From Gordionus sp. m RMFG-2023 (taxonomy: Eukaryota; Nematomorpha; Gordioida; Chordodea; Parachordodidae): a DNA stretch of 64,000 nt. The notes under the pieces are model-generated. The model was not told where the DNA came from. It did no database searches and saw only the letters and a list, made by a program, of their open reading frames with translations. The position numbers and the translations under genes were made by a program. The stretch covers positions 29,551,366-29,615,365 of the forward strand of contig NC_088777.1 of the NCBI RefSeq assembly GCF_954871325.1, given 5' to 3'. Positions 45,031-56,258 of the stretch are shown here, one piece after another; position 1 is the first letter of the stretch; the number at the start of each line of letters is the position of its first letter.

Positions 45031-45950
45031 ACTAGTTATTTTTTAAATATAATAATTTGTTACATGTTACTTAAAAAAAATAAAAAAAATAACTATTTAC
45101 CTTTTTAAGGATGCAAGTAAAGGTAACGAGCTAATTTTTAATTTAATATCACTTCACGTTATCATTAATTATATTTTATTATAATTGCTATAATTACATT
45201 TATAACAAATACTCATTAAATAACGTCCAACCTTTTATAATAAAGAATTTAATACTGAAGACAAAAAAGATCAAGATGAGACGACGGAAACGCGTTCCGT
45301 CCTAGCGTTTTAAAACACGTCTCTCTTTGAAAAAAGAAGGGATGGGCAAGATAAATATTTCACTTTTTTTAATCATCAGGCATAAGCAAGTTTCATTGTA
45401 TAATAATAATATTTATTAATTATCTGCTAGATATTGTGGAACCCATATCATAAAATTTATACGTGTTAAATTTATTAAATATGCTATTAGGCAATTTTCA
45501 TCCTCACATGAATGAAAACACTCGAAAAATTTAAAATTTTTAAAAAACATTTAAACTTATTTGTGAGGTTTGAAAGGATAAATAAATTTTTATAGCTTTT
45601 TAATATAATATAATTTCATTTTTTGTTGTTAAATTAATTGCCAATAATAAAAAAACGAGATTTATATAAATTGAATCAAATTTTTATCAGACATTTCCTT
45701 ACACATTTTCCTATAAAAATAAAAAAGATTTTAAATACATTTGTAAATCTATATTTTATTCCAAAAATTTTTTTTATAAAAAAATTAAAAACCCGAGCTG
45801 GACCGAATATTTTAATAAATCGTGACTATTATATATTATACATTTATAATAAAATAAAATCTATCATTTTCTCTGAAATTGTGACTAGAAACAAAGCGCA
45901 AAATGATAGAAACTTATATATGAGACTATCAAATTACATGAGGAACAGAA
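45031..45950. other. AT-rich stretch with nothing firm
   Basis: An open stretch at 45638-45958 is Lys/Ile/Tyr/Asn-rich. It contains AGTGGACCGAA-like GC motifs near 45790, so it may be the eroded front of the hAT relic that follows rather than a gene. Confidence 0.4.
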
Positions 45951-45954
45951 AGTA

Positions 45955-46535
45955 TTGACCGGTTGAATAGAAAGAGTGGCGAATGAAACTTAGTTCATTT
46001 ACGCCAAATAAGACGATGGTAATTTAGATAATATATTATTATCAGATGATGAAATATAACAATTATTAATTATAAAATTAGAAGAAACATTTAAGGTGAA
46101 TCACCTTTTAGAGTGATCATCTGCTCATAACAGCCAATCTGTAGTTTGGGCAAATTTGGCGAAGATTTTTGGCAATTCCGGCAGCGCAAGCTGTGAAAGA
46201 AAATTTTCTACAACTGGTAGGATTATTTTTGGTATTAAATGAAAAATAATCTTGATTTATTTTTAGATTAAAGAAGAGAGTTTTTAAAGTAATTAGATAT
46301 TAAATGATTTCATAGCTGAAAAGCGAACCGTAAAATGCCCAATTGGTATATTTTATAAAATCCAAACCAAAATACTTTTTTTAACCGTAAAATAATTTAT
46401 TTATACTTTTTTTAAATAATAAACCCGGGCCTGACAAAATATTTTGCAGGGCCTGAAAATGTAAAACCAGGGCCGGGTCTAAATTGTTTTGCCAACCCGG
46501 GCCTGATCGTGAATTGGTACATCTGCAGGTCTCTG
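45955..46535 (+). mobile_element. hobo-type hAT with CCGGGCC ends, copy C, fragment
   Basis: The 3' terminus at 46516-46535 reads, in reverse, CAGAGACCTGCAGATGTACC, as in copies A and B. Subterminal blocks GGGCCTGAAAATG, GGGCCGGGTCT and CCCGGGCCTGATC precede it. Coding remains near 46080-46230 match the C-terminal dimerisation domain (GSASCERKFSTTGRI), and GACGATGGTAATTT near 46011 matches the linker of copy A. The 5' half is gone. Confidence 0.8.
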
Positions 46536-46544
46536 AGAGCGATA

Positions 46545-47182
46545 TTAAAAACTTCATGCTCTCAAAGGGAGTAAAATATGAATAAACTTCTTTTTTAAAA
46601 ATTTTAGATAAAACTTAAACTGACATATCTGTTGGAATTTTATCAAATAGTATAGGTTTTTTGAAAATTTTTGAAAGTGAGATAGAACCTTTAAAATTAT
46701 AGTACATTAAAAGAAAAGGTCTATTTTAGGTTCTATCTCAATGTATAAAACTAGAAATAGCTCTAAAATTTTTTTATTCAACCTTTAGTTTTAAAATTTT
46801 AATGAATGTTGTTTGTGGATAGATATCGTTCTAGCACCTTATACAAAGTGTTAACCTAAAATAGCTATCACCACCCTCCCTCCCCTTAATATATTTGATA
46901 TAATTCAAAAAACATCCTCTTTTAAACCATAATGCTTTTGAAGTTTTATTTATAATACATTACGTTTGACCCTTGGATCAAAAATTCCCTAAAACTCAAT
47001 AAAGATAATTAGTTATAATTACGGGATAGTATTTTGGCAAAATTATCTTGTTTGGGGGTAAATAGTAAAATAAATCTATTATCCTATATCTAAATGGGTT
47101 ATGGGTAGAATGAAAAGGGGTATTGTAGTAATGAGACGATAAATTCAAACAAAGTAGGACAAAAAGAGATCAAGATAAATAA
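46545..47182. other. AT-rich spacer with a hairpin
   Basis: Contains the inverted repeat TGAGATAGAACCT (46678-46690) and AGGTTCTATCTCA (46728-46740), perfect 13-bp arms around a 37-bp loop. Possibly the core of a small MITE. Nothing else recognised. Confidence 0.5.
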
Positions 47183-47589
47183 GAGTGAGGCAGGCGCGTA
47201 CGCAGGAATTTGGTCTGGGGTGGGGATAATAAATTTTTTTGAGAAATATTATTGTTTTTTAAAAATATCAAGCATAAATTTATTAGGACTAATAACTATT
47301 CCTAATACACAATTTTAAATTAATGTGAATTATAAAAAAATTATATGTAAAGAATCACTTAAATGACCCAAAATAGAAATTTGAATTTTTTGAGCCTTTA
47401 CACAAAAGGTTTCTTAGGAATAATTGTATTTTGTATGTTATATATTTACAATGTAAAATCCAATCTTCGTTGGAATTGAGCTAATTTTTCAATTATCTCA
47501 TCCTTGCTTGTCGTCAAATGCCTATGAATATTCAAAAAATCCAAACCTTTCAATCTACTTTCACATGTTGTACTTCTTGGTATGTTTTT

Positions 47590-47967
47590 CAGAGACCTGC
47601 AGGCCCGGCTCCTGGGCCGGACAATATTTTAATTTTTTTAATTATACCAAGGCTGGGCCCAAAATTTTTTTAAAAAAAAACACCCGGGCCGGACCTAAAT
47701 TTTTTTTTTAAAAAAAACACCCAAGCCGGGCTGTATTTTTTAAAACAGCCTATATTTGAAATCGTTATTTAGCTATAAAAATCAAAAATAAATATAATTT
47801 ATTTTTTAAAAATCCAGGCCGGGCCTGAAAATTTTATTTTGAAAAAAGCCGGGCCGAGCATTTAAAAAAAAAGCCCAGCGGCATAAAAATTTTTTTAAAA
47901 ATAGCGTAAAAAATCTTAAAAAAAAATCCGGGCCGTGCCCTGCAAATGGTACTTCTGCAGGCCTCTG
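47590..47967. mobile_element. Complete small non-autonomous CCGGGCC hAT
   Basis: Both ends present: CAGAGACCTGCAGGCCCGGC on the left and, in reverse, CAGAGGCCTGCAGAAGTACC on the right. Interior made of GGGCCGG blocks alternating with A/T runs; no coding. It interrupts the C-terminal coding part of the ZMYM1-like hAT: the sequence on either side joins to match 960-990 of copy 1. The 8 bases outside do not form a clean duplication. It defines both termini for copies A, B and C. Confidence 0.92.
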
Positions 47968-48453
47968 TTATTCTTCTTAAAAAAGATGGTGTTCTCTCAT
48001 TAGTTTACTAATGGGAAGAGTTTATAAACCCTTTTAATACATTGGGAATTTAATCTAAAATGTGTTTGAAATAATGCAGAGCATCCATGGCATTTTTTGG
48101 GACTATATCAACTATAGTTAATCTTATAAACATAGTTATTCAGCTAGTAAGGCATCATAAGATACTTTAACATCTTCATAATAAAAATCTAACATATTTT
48201 TTTTTTCTATCACCATCTGAAAAAGGTTGGGAAGGCTCTTGTGGAAGTAATATTTGCAAATGTAAGTGCTGCATGATATATTAAAATTTCATTTATTTGA
48301 GTTATAAATGTATCTACATCTAAGATAAACTCTTCTACTGATCCTATATTAATGTTTTAACGATGAGCTTGCCTTGCTGTCGAGGGAGACAAATATTAAA
48401 CACGTATAGCTCTGCTTTTGACTCAACAATAAAATATAAAATATGAAATTCTT

Positions 48454-48801
48454 TGTTGTATTAGGAAAATTATTTAAATTTAAATTAACTTTGAAATTGT
48501 AACTTTTAAAATTGTCTAACTATCACTGTGGGATATTAAAGATAAAAGGTTATAAAATTTGAACATTAACTTTAAAGTATATTGTGATTATGACTTTAGG
48601 TTGTTAAAGTTTAATTTGTTTTTATAGATATATATAGTCGTGTTTTTTGTTAATTATTAGAGTTAGTTGTAATATTATGTAATAAAATAAATATTGAATA
48701 TAATACGTTACTCGTTTTTAAGTTGTAAATTTATCGAAACAAATGTCTTAAAATATATAAAAATTCACTTAAATAATAATTGCCTTCTGTACAATTTATT
48801 A
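48454..48801. mobile_element. Probable fossil solo LTR
   Basis: A 348-bp block absent from the equivalent place in the first copy (after GAAATTC at about 1490). It is flanked by a 5-bp direct repeat TTCTT (48449-48453 and 48802-48806). It starts TGTTGTATTAGG and carries a TATATATA box-like and an AATAAA-like sequence, as LTRs do. The right boundary does not end in CA, so the class is uncertain. Confidence 0.5.
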
Positions 48802-49539
48802 TTCTTCATCAACATTAGCCCTAATTTCCTTGAGTTCTGATAAAATGCTCTCCGCTATTCTCATCTTCTTAATCAATGTCATGTTTTTGAAAAGTAATAC
48901 TTAAAATAGTTGTATAATTAAATAATACATTCTAATGATAAATAAAATTTGGAATAAGCAATGAATCCAAAAATTTTCTTGCTTCTGAGGAAATATTTCT
49001 TTCAGGCCATTGTAATATTTCAGTAATAGCAAATAATTGGCTCTTCTAACTCCTTAATAGCTGTTAGTGCTTGATGGAAGAGGCTCTATCTCGTTGGACA
49101 AGGTTGCAATTTCCTTTTCCCTGTTGGACCAGAAGTTTCAGAAATGATTATTATTTGACTAGAAATTTGAAAATGGTAGATAAATATTACGCCACTAAAA
49201 ATTTGAAAATAATAAGTAAATATTACGCCGGAAAACTTGAAATCGAAATTAATTGATAAAATAACTTATGAATGTGATAATAAATGTAATATAATATATA
49301 TTTAATATGAGATACGAATAAATATTTACAAATATAAATTAATATAAACAATAATATTTTTGAAAATATATCCGGCATCTGCATTTTTTGGCTTTGGGGG
49401 GGGGGGGGATTTGCCCCCCCCGCTGCGTACGCCAATGGAGTGAGGTAAAGTATGGAGGTGATATATGAATTCCGAAGAAACTCTTGGGTATAATGGCTTA
49501 GGGTATAAGGTAAAATAAGTAAGAAAATACAATAATAAA

Positions 49540-50140
49540 ACATTTCTTAATAAACCCAGTGAGGCTATTTTATACAAATAATAACATCATGTAGGAATCT
49601 CTACAATTCTACCCATAAAAATTTTCATACTTATATCTATATTTAACATCACTTAAATATACCCAACAATTCCATGTCCAATTAATGTTCATAGAATCTT
49701 TTATATATATTGTATTAAAAACACGAAATACATTTCTTAATAATTCCAGTGAACTTATTTTATACATTTATTAACCACATGTAGTGTTGTTAAATGACTC
49801 CATTTGAGCCGATTTTTAAAAACAGCTAACTCAATATTTCATCCAGAAAAATATTACGCATGCCTAGAGATCTTGCTCATAGGTGACATAATGATTTGGA
49901 CATCTATTAGTGGAATCTCAAACTTAAGCAACATTTTCTGGCTAAAATATTGAGTTAGCCATTTTCAAAAATAGGCTCAAATCGAACCGTTTAACAACAC
50001 TAACCATTGGAGAATCACCACAATTCTACCTTTTTAAACAAAATATTTCATACAAATATACATATCTATAATCACGTCAACAAAAATTCCTACAATAATA
50101 TAATCTACTAAACTTAAAATTAAAATATCTATATAGGAAG
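49540..50140. repeat. 190-bp tandem duplication, second copy carrying a MITE
   Basis: ACATTTCTTAATAAACCCAG begins copy 1 at 49540 and ACATTTCTTAATAATTCCAG begins copy 2 at 49730. They stay parallel (CTATTTTATACAAATAATAA; ACAATTCTACC) except that copy 2 contains the 221-bp MITE at 49782-50002. Copy 1 therefore shows the unoccupied site. Confidence 0.85.
49782..50002. mobile_element. TAGTGTTG hAT-like MITE, 221 bp
   Basis: Inverted ends of more than 50 bp: TAGTGTTGTTAAATGACTCC on the left, TAGTGTTGTTAAACGGTTCG in reverse on the right, both continuing ATTTGAGCC and AACTCAATATTT. Flanking octamers ACCACATG and ACCATTGG are diverged versions of an 8-bp duplication, as expected for hAT. Non-coding. 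A partial relative lies at 18935. Confidence 0.85.
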
Positions 50141-50264
50141 TTATCTCTAACTATACTTTTAAAATTTATCATCTTGATAATATACTAGCAAGCTTCGTAA
50201 GCCTGCTAAAAATTAAATTCCTACCCTAAAAGTTGTGGATGTAGAACTTTGATATATAATTGTA

Positions 50265-50725
50265 AGGGGCAGGAACCTTCACGGGCCTGGTCAATGGGCC
50301 TGATATGAGTCTAATATTTATTTTCTAGCGAGCCCCTGCCAGGGTTTTTCAATTTTTAAAATTGGCCATGGCTGGGCTTGAGCTTAAAATTTTTCATTAA
50401 TTTAGCTTATTTAAATCAATTGCTAACTGAAAAAAAATGTTGCATTTTTCTTCTTCTAATAACAATTCAGTATTGAAAACAAAATTAAGTAACACTGAAA
50501 TATTGTTTATTTTCATTGATACAATTATTAAAAATTTTGGACACGGTTTTGGGCAAAATCTTGGAAATTTATTATGGGCTTGGATCGGGTCTGGAAATCA
50601 TTTTAAGTATTAAATATGGGACTGGGCTAGCATAAATTTTTTTACTATGGTCCTGATCAAAAAAATCTAGGTCCATGGTGGAGTGAAGCCGACTTTCAAG
50701 CTTTTATCATTGTTTTATTGAACAG
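50265..50725. repeat. Decayed GGCCTG-rich non-autonomous element
   Basis: Clusters of GGGCCTGGTCAATGGGCCTG near 50284 and GGGCTTGGATCGGGTCTGG near 50576, with GATCAAAAAAATCTAGGTCC near 50657. Resembles the 21.7-22.8 kb repeat and the CCGGGCC hAT interiors. Ends not identified. Confidence 0.45.
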
Positions 50726-51604
50726 ATATTGTGTTTCATATTCTTGATTCCAAAAGAATGATCTCGAAACACTTTTATAAGTCTCTAAAGTACATATGTA
50801 AGACTTTGACTCTATAATCTAGCAGACATGAAAAACAAATTGATTCTCTCATATCCATATGTTGACTATTCGACTCTCTTTTCCCTAGAAAAAAATAAAA
50901 ATAGTTTGGGTTTTTATATATTAATTTTCCCCAAAATATCAATTTGCACTTTATTTTTTGGATTATGTTTTGATATATATTTTATATTTGTTTTTCTATC
51001 GTTCCCATTTTTTATTTTAACAGTATTGAAATAATTATAAGACAATACTTAAGATAAAAATAAATGAGTATAATAATTAAATATTATTACTTACAAACGT
51101 AGATAATAAAAAAATAAATTGGTTATTGTTATTACCCAAAGACAGTGTTTGGTATTTTATTTATTTTTGGTTTGGATCTACACTGCCACATACGGTTATA
51201 ATATACATTAAAAAACTGTCCCTTTCTGAAAGTGTCTGTAACCTAGTTGGTAATGGATCCCTAATCCTATAGTTCTTGTTCAAATTTATTTAGCAAGAAC
51301 CATATTATTTTCCCAACTAGGTAGCTCCATGCTTGGGAGGATAATATAGAGATTATCTGGATTTCAACATTATATATATAAAAATTAATTTTATTGCATT
51401 TTAAAAATAACTGGTCGTTGTTTAGCAAATTTGGTTGTTGTTTAAAAAATTGCTATAATGTCGACTAGGCAGTAAGTAACTATTAACTGAAGTTCATTAT
51501 TGTATTTTTAGAGCAGAATCTTTTTTAATTATAATCTGCATAACTATGCCAATTGCTTAGTATATTTGCTTTACTAAACAAGAGCTCAATATAGCTTTCT
51601 AGGG
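50726..51604. other. AT-rich spacer with one folded palindrome
   Basis: ACCTAGTTGG (51241-51250) pairs with CCAACTAGGT (51313-51322), and inside it GTTCTTG (51272-51278) pairs with CAAGAAC (51294-51300). CCTAGTTGG plus GTTCAAATT vaguely recall tRNA A and B boxes. Could be a decayed tRNA-derived SINE head; not strong enough to call. Confidence 0.35.
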
Positions 51605-51929
51605 TAGAGCTCTGTAAATTCTATTTTTTTTGGTCCAAACCAGGCCTTATTTTTAATCAGATCTGAGCTCGGTCCGAGATTTTCCATTTGAAATATCAAC
51701 TAGACCTATTTATATGAAAATGGAGTAAAATGGCTATCCTTATTATAGAAAAAAAATCTAATTAATTATTTTGATAAAAAAAATATAAAATATAATTTTA
51801 TTATTATTTAGAATTTATTAATATTTTTTAAGTCGAAACCGGGCCAATTGTTAAAAAAAATTTGTTCCGAGCCCAGGCCCGAATTATTTTTAAAATTTTA
51901 GACCCTCCAGGCGGACTTGCAGAGCTCTA
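51605..51929. mobile_element. Small hAT-like element with TAGAGCTCTG ends, 325 bp
   Basis: TAGAGCTCTG at the left and CAGAGCTCTA at the right are perfect inverted ends. Octamers outside (TTCTAGGG and CTCTAGAG) agree at six of eight positions, compatible with a hAT duplication. Interior carries AGCTCGGTCCGAG and GAGCCCAGGCCCG motifs and no coding. Confidence 0.78.
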
Positions 51930-51937
51930 CTCTAGAG

Positions 51938-53120
51938 TAGTCTTGTATTGTATATTATATATAAATATTCACGTGAGGCAAATTTTTATACTGAACTAAA
52001 AATAAGCACTTAATAGGTTTTTCAAATTAATAAAATTTATATCGATTATAATAATTTATCAAAAGCAATAAATCATATTTTATCATCTTCTTCCAGTTTT
52101 ATGAATTCAATGTCAGAAATTAATTAAATATTATAACTCAGTAGATCAGCGAAATTTAGAATGTAAAATTTTTTAAAAATTGTCATTTATATAATTTAAA
52201 AGTAGAACTACTACTATTGCTACATAAAAAAGTATCACGCTACTAATTTGAAATGTAGAATCTAATTTTAATTTTTATAAAGGGGCGAAAAAATAACTTT
52301 CGATATGATATATGTTGAATAAATTTTACCTCTAACTTTAATTTAATTAAATACTTATAACAATATTTTATCAGAATTTAATAAATAATAATAAAGACCT
52401 AGCCAAAATTTTGGTAAGGGAGAAAGCACGATTGAATCTCGTAAAACAAAAATAAAAAATATTTAAAAAGACCCCTTCGGACAAATGTTAAAAATAACTG
52501 GTTTAGATCTTCCTTGTTCATAGTGATATTCTAGGGGTGGAGATCAGGGGCATCTGTAGGAATTTTTGCAGGGGAGAAAAAATTTTTTTTATATAATGGG
52601 GTTAAGACACAGCGATTTTATTCAAAAAAATTGACACATTTTTTTAGGTGTTGCTAACACAAATTCATAATAAATTAATATAATAAGAATGTTAGTAATG
52701 CCGAGTTGCATTTCATTTAAAATAATTATATGCATTGAATTGTCATGCTAGAAATAAAATATAATTATAGGCTAAAATATGATAAATTTACTTTAAGTGT
52801 TAATTGCAATCTCCATGACTTTTATGATAAAAATATTTGGGAAATATTACAATAATTTCCAATATTAATTTTTTTGATATGAGAAGATTAGAGGTCTTTA
52901 TTTTTTCTCTCTCGCTTCTTCCTGGAAGTTGTTCCATATTATAAAAAAATAACTATAATGTTTTACAAAAGTCATCCCATATAACATCTTTAACATAAAA
53001 TAGAGTTGCGATTTAAATAATAAAATACAGTTATATTATTGAAGAATAATAATTTGTGTATTGCAATTAAACCTCCTAAATATGAGATAACATGTGTTTT
53101 TCTAAGTGAATTTAAGATAT
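51938..53120. other. AT-rich spacer with nothing firm
   Basis: A GGGGCATCTGTAGGAATTTT sequence near 52548 looks like a hAT-type end, but its proposed partner near 53820 does not align well. Otherwise unassigned. Confidence 0.4.
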
Positions 53121-53127
53121 TTTATCG

Positions 53128-53480
53128 AAAGAGCTCATTAATTTGGCGAATGTATGGTTTCCTTGAGGAGATTTTATAAGAAGGCAATGCCCCATCATAC
53201 ATCAAAATTGCCCAAATATTTTTTATCACAAAACAGTTTGGTTCTACTGGAATGGCCTGCATCAAGCCCCGATTTGAATCCAATAGAAAATATTTATGAA
53301 ATAAAGACATAGGTAAACTTATAGACCTAGAACAAATGCAATTTGATGAATAAAGCCAAGTATTTGAAGTAAATTTTCCAAAGGAAAGGTATAAAATTTA
53401 TTCGAACTCTGCCTAAAAGAATTAAGACTGATATAAGAGCTAAAAATAATGTCAACCAAGTATTAGATCTGAAATGACGG
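53128..53480 (+). pseudogene. Tc1-like transposase C-terminal relic
   Basis: EGNAPSYIKIAQIFFI (from ~53180) followed in another frame by LLEWPASSPDLNPIENIYEI (53240-53300) is the DDE_3 domain of Tc1-type transposases (normally DNAP ... WP..SPDLNPIEN). The second catalytic Asp is replaced by Gly in EGNAP; the third acidic residue (Glu of PIEN) remains. After a stop, LPKRIKTDIRAKNNVNQVLD continues to 53476. The N-terminal half and the terminal repeats are not visible. Confidence 0.85.
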
Positions 53481-54610
53481 GTATTTTAATTTATCTAAAG
53501 TTAATGGTCTATCTTTTAATATTCATAATTTTTTATATTATTAATGAAACTAATATTTTAAATAGTTTATTATATATGTATCATATATTATGATTATTAT
53601 ATTAACGTGATAAATTTTGCTTTCAAAAATCATTTGGAGATTTTTTTTAGTCAGCGTTCATACATGATTTAAGGTCGTATGGTAATTATTTGAAAAAATT
53701 AGTAACATATACTTTTTTTTCAAATTATAGTTAATCATTTATCGGCTAATTTTTATTGACGATATTTAAGAGAGCTTAAAAATTTGCCAAATAAGGAGAC
53801 CCCCCACCCACCTCCCGGCTACGCCTATGAATAATGATCCTATGAGCAAAATGACTTATGAAATAGTTTTGACGATTAAATAAGTTTAAAATTATATTTT
53901 CATTTTTATTATCGAAGAAATTTTTTAAACAATACAAGTCAATCGATCATAGATGAAAAAATATAAAAGAAGACCTAATTAAGGACTTAGTTGTTTGTTA
54001 AATAAATGAAATAATCTTATATGAGTTTTTAAAAAAATTAAATATAAAAGTTCGGGAATATATCGATAAAATAATACAATAGGATGATATTAAAATCCAT
54101 CCACCCCCAATTTATCTAAGAATTTGCATAAATGGTACTGATTTTAAAATTTATTAAAAAATGTGTAAATATTTTGATCTGTCTTTCTCAGTAGCCTCTA
54201 AATTTATACTGTCATAAGTGTAATGGGGGGGGGGCGTTGTTATATCTAAATAAATATTATTTTAAGCTAATAAAAAAGCCTGAAAATGACCTAAAGTTTT
54301 CCAACAAAATCAGAAGTAAACCACTCATAAGCCCTATACCTTCTAGAATTCTGGCAATGTATGCTATTTTCTAGACTATTTTTTAAATAAATTATTTTAT
54401 AGAAAAAGCGTCTACATGCGAGAAAAAAAAATGGAGACAACATGCTTGAGGCCTATCTCATAACCCCCCCCCCCCCTTCTTTTAAAAATGTTTTTACTCC
54501 TTACCTACCCTTTTGGAGACAAATGGATCTTGTCCACACCCCAGTAGAAATTTTATGATAAGCCTATAATACTAATTTTATTGAATATATTTATGGTTTT
54601 TAGTTTTAAT
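53481..54610. other. AT-rich spacer with G/C homopolymers
   Basis: Contains ACCCCCCACCCACC near 53800, a 10-G run near 54222 and a 13-C run at 54464-54476. Nothing coding. Confidence 0.45.
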
Positions 54611-54618
54611 ATATCTTT

Positions 54619-54800
54619 CAAAGACTTGCAGAGGGTAAATTTTTAGGCCCAATCTGGATTTAAGAAAATTACTTTTCAAGCGTGGCTCAGATTTTAATTT
54701 TAGATCATTTTTTTGAAGCATTTTGGCTGTAAAGAAAATTGTTTCAAATGGAAATTGAAAATATGAGCAGTAAAAGAATATTAAATACTCCATTAGAACA
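54619..54800. mobile_element. Terminus of a decayed hobo-type hAT
   Basis: CAAAGACTTGCAGAGGGTAA followed by TTTTTAGGCCC closely resembles the CAGAGACCTGCAGAGG terminus of the CCGGGCC hATs. The opposite end was not found. Confidence 0.5.
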
Positions 54801-56104
54801 TTTTTCAACTGATAAATTGATATCATTTAAAAAATATATAATATTATAGCTAGACTTTAGTTAGTTCATGCATGTCTAATATTTTTATAGTAGAAATATA
54901 TAATATATAATAATCATAGAGTAATAATTACCTGTTTTCGTAAATAACATTTTAAGCTAATAAAAATTTCCACACCCCTCACCCCCCCCCCACACCCCCT
55001 TACCTAAAATTGTAAATATAAATAATTTTTGAAAGAAAAATAAGTAAAAGTTAATAATTTTTTTAAATAACGACAATAATTTAAAATTGTTAGAAAAAGC
55101 ATTTTTTTAATAAAGAAAAAGTGAAACCCCAAAATTATTTTTATAAAAATATAAAGTAATCAAGGTCTTCAATAAGTGAACCTAAAGACCTTCAATAAAA
55201 TTTTGACGGAAATCCTGCATAATAGTTCTTCCCCTACAGGAAAATTCTGGACTTCTAAATAAAATTTAGTAGTTAATATTTAGGTAAGAAGCTAACAATA
55301 ATCACTGGAGATCCTAAAAAATTTATCCTAGACAAAGAATCTCACTCAAGATATGTAGTTATAATTTTATTTACATCCTCGGCTCTATGCTTGACAATAT
55401 ATCTTTTTAATCCCCCCCCCCCCCCCCCCCCCTGTTTTTTAATATTTTAGTTTATAATTATTAATATATATGTTTCTAATTTTTTTTTTAAATTTTTTCT
55501 TACTTAAAAATTTAAGTTTTAATATATTTTTTAAACGTTAAAAATATTTGAATTGAAAATATAATTAAAAAATGAAACCACAAAAAAAAATATATGAAAT
55601 TTAAAAATTATTTGATTTTTTAAAAAAATTAAATTATAACTATTATGTAGAATTTTTTTAAATTTAAATTTGAAGAATATAATGAGGATCTTCTTGAGTT
55701 TTAGTTAGTTCAGCTATCGAAAATACGTTCACTGCATGTTCTTAATAATACATTTCGGACTAAACCGGAACAAGTTTTTCTCTTTTTCTAAAAGTCTAAT
55801 CTATTTGTGAAGATGGAGAAGAAAATAATAAAATAGGCTTCTTTTGCTAAATGATTCCGGATATCTTATTGTTTAGTTGATAATTGAATGTGGTTTATCC
55901 TAGTCACTGAATATAAGTTTATTCGTAGTAAACATCTTTCTCACTATTATTTGGGTATCATAATATGTAACAATGAGATAGCGTAATAGTAGTGGTGTAA
56001 ATATAGCCAATTTATCTAATGAAGGATTACGATAGATTTATTTGGGTCATTATACCCCCCCCACACCTCATTTATCCGTTTTACGGGTCAGGCCTATGAA
56101 TTTT
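54801..56104. other. AT-rich stretch with a 21-C run
   Basis: An unbroken run of 21 C at 55412-55432 and CACCCCCCCCCCACACCCCC near 54980. Nothing else recognised. Confidence 0.5.
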
Positions 56105-56258
56105 GATTAGGTATTTTTGATTAGGTATTTTTGATTAGGTATTTTTGATTAGGTATTTTTGATTAGGTATTTTTGATTAGGTATTTTTGATTAGGTATTT
56201 TTGATTAGGTATTTTTGATTAGGTATTTTTGATTAGGTATTTTTGATTAGGTATTTTT
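56105..56258 (+). repeat. Perfect minisatellite, 14 bp x 11
   Basis: GATTAGGTATTTTT repeated eleven times without a single change. Perfect identity points to recent expansion and likely length variation between individuals. Confidence 0.98.

Larger units (their letters stand above)
47455..49130 (-). pseudogene. hAT transposase, ZMYM1-like, heavily decayed
   Basis: Nucleotide-level match to the gene at 832-1890: the 47455-47590 part corresponds to the C-terminus (TCGTTGGAATTGAGCTAATT), 47975-48450 to the region before it, and 48805-49130 to the middle (GCTAGGAAATAT... side). More decayed than copy 1, with many small deletions plus the two insertions. The part corresponding to 1900-2750 of copy 1 is missing, so the internal deletion predates or accompanies the decay. 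Confidence 0.85.
47191..49437 (-). mobile_element. hAT transposon, ZMYM1-like class, second copy with nested insertions
   Basis: Ends CAGGCGCGTACGCAGGAATT and, in reverse on the right, CATTGGCGTACGCAGCG match the element at 370-3084. An identical 8-bp duplication, GAGTGAGG, flanks it at 47183-47190 and 49438-49445. Next to the right end there is a run of 13 G and then 8 C (49396-49421), a G/C pair much expanded relative to copy 1. It contains a 378-bp hAT derivative (47590-47967) and a 348-bp probable solo LTR (48454-48801). Confidence 0.95.

Noticed and set aside
45638-45958. 106-codon open frame as a possible host gene
   Set aside because: Lys/Ile/Asn/Tyr-rich with no motif; it adjoins a hAT relic and looks like AT-rich noise.
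51241-51322. A functional tRNA gene
   Set aside because: Box matches are weak, and the stems formed are not those of a cloverleaf.
52548-53830. A possible hAT bounded by CAGGGGCATCTGTAGG and a GGCGTAGCCGGGAGG end around the Tc1 relic
   Set aside because: The two ends align only loosely, and the flanking octamers (GTGGAGAT and AATAATGA) do not match. Kept as separate unassigned pieces.
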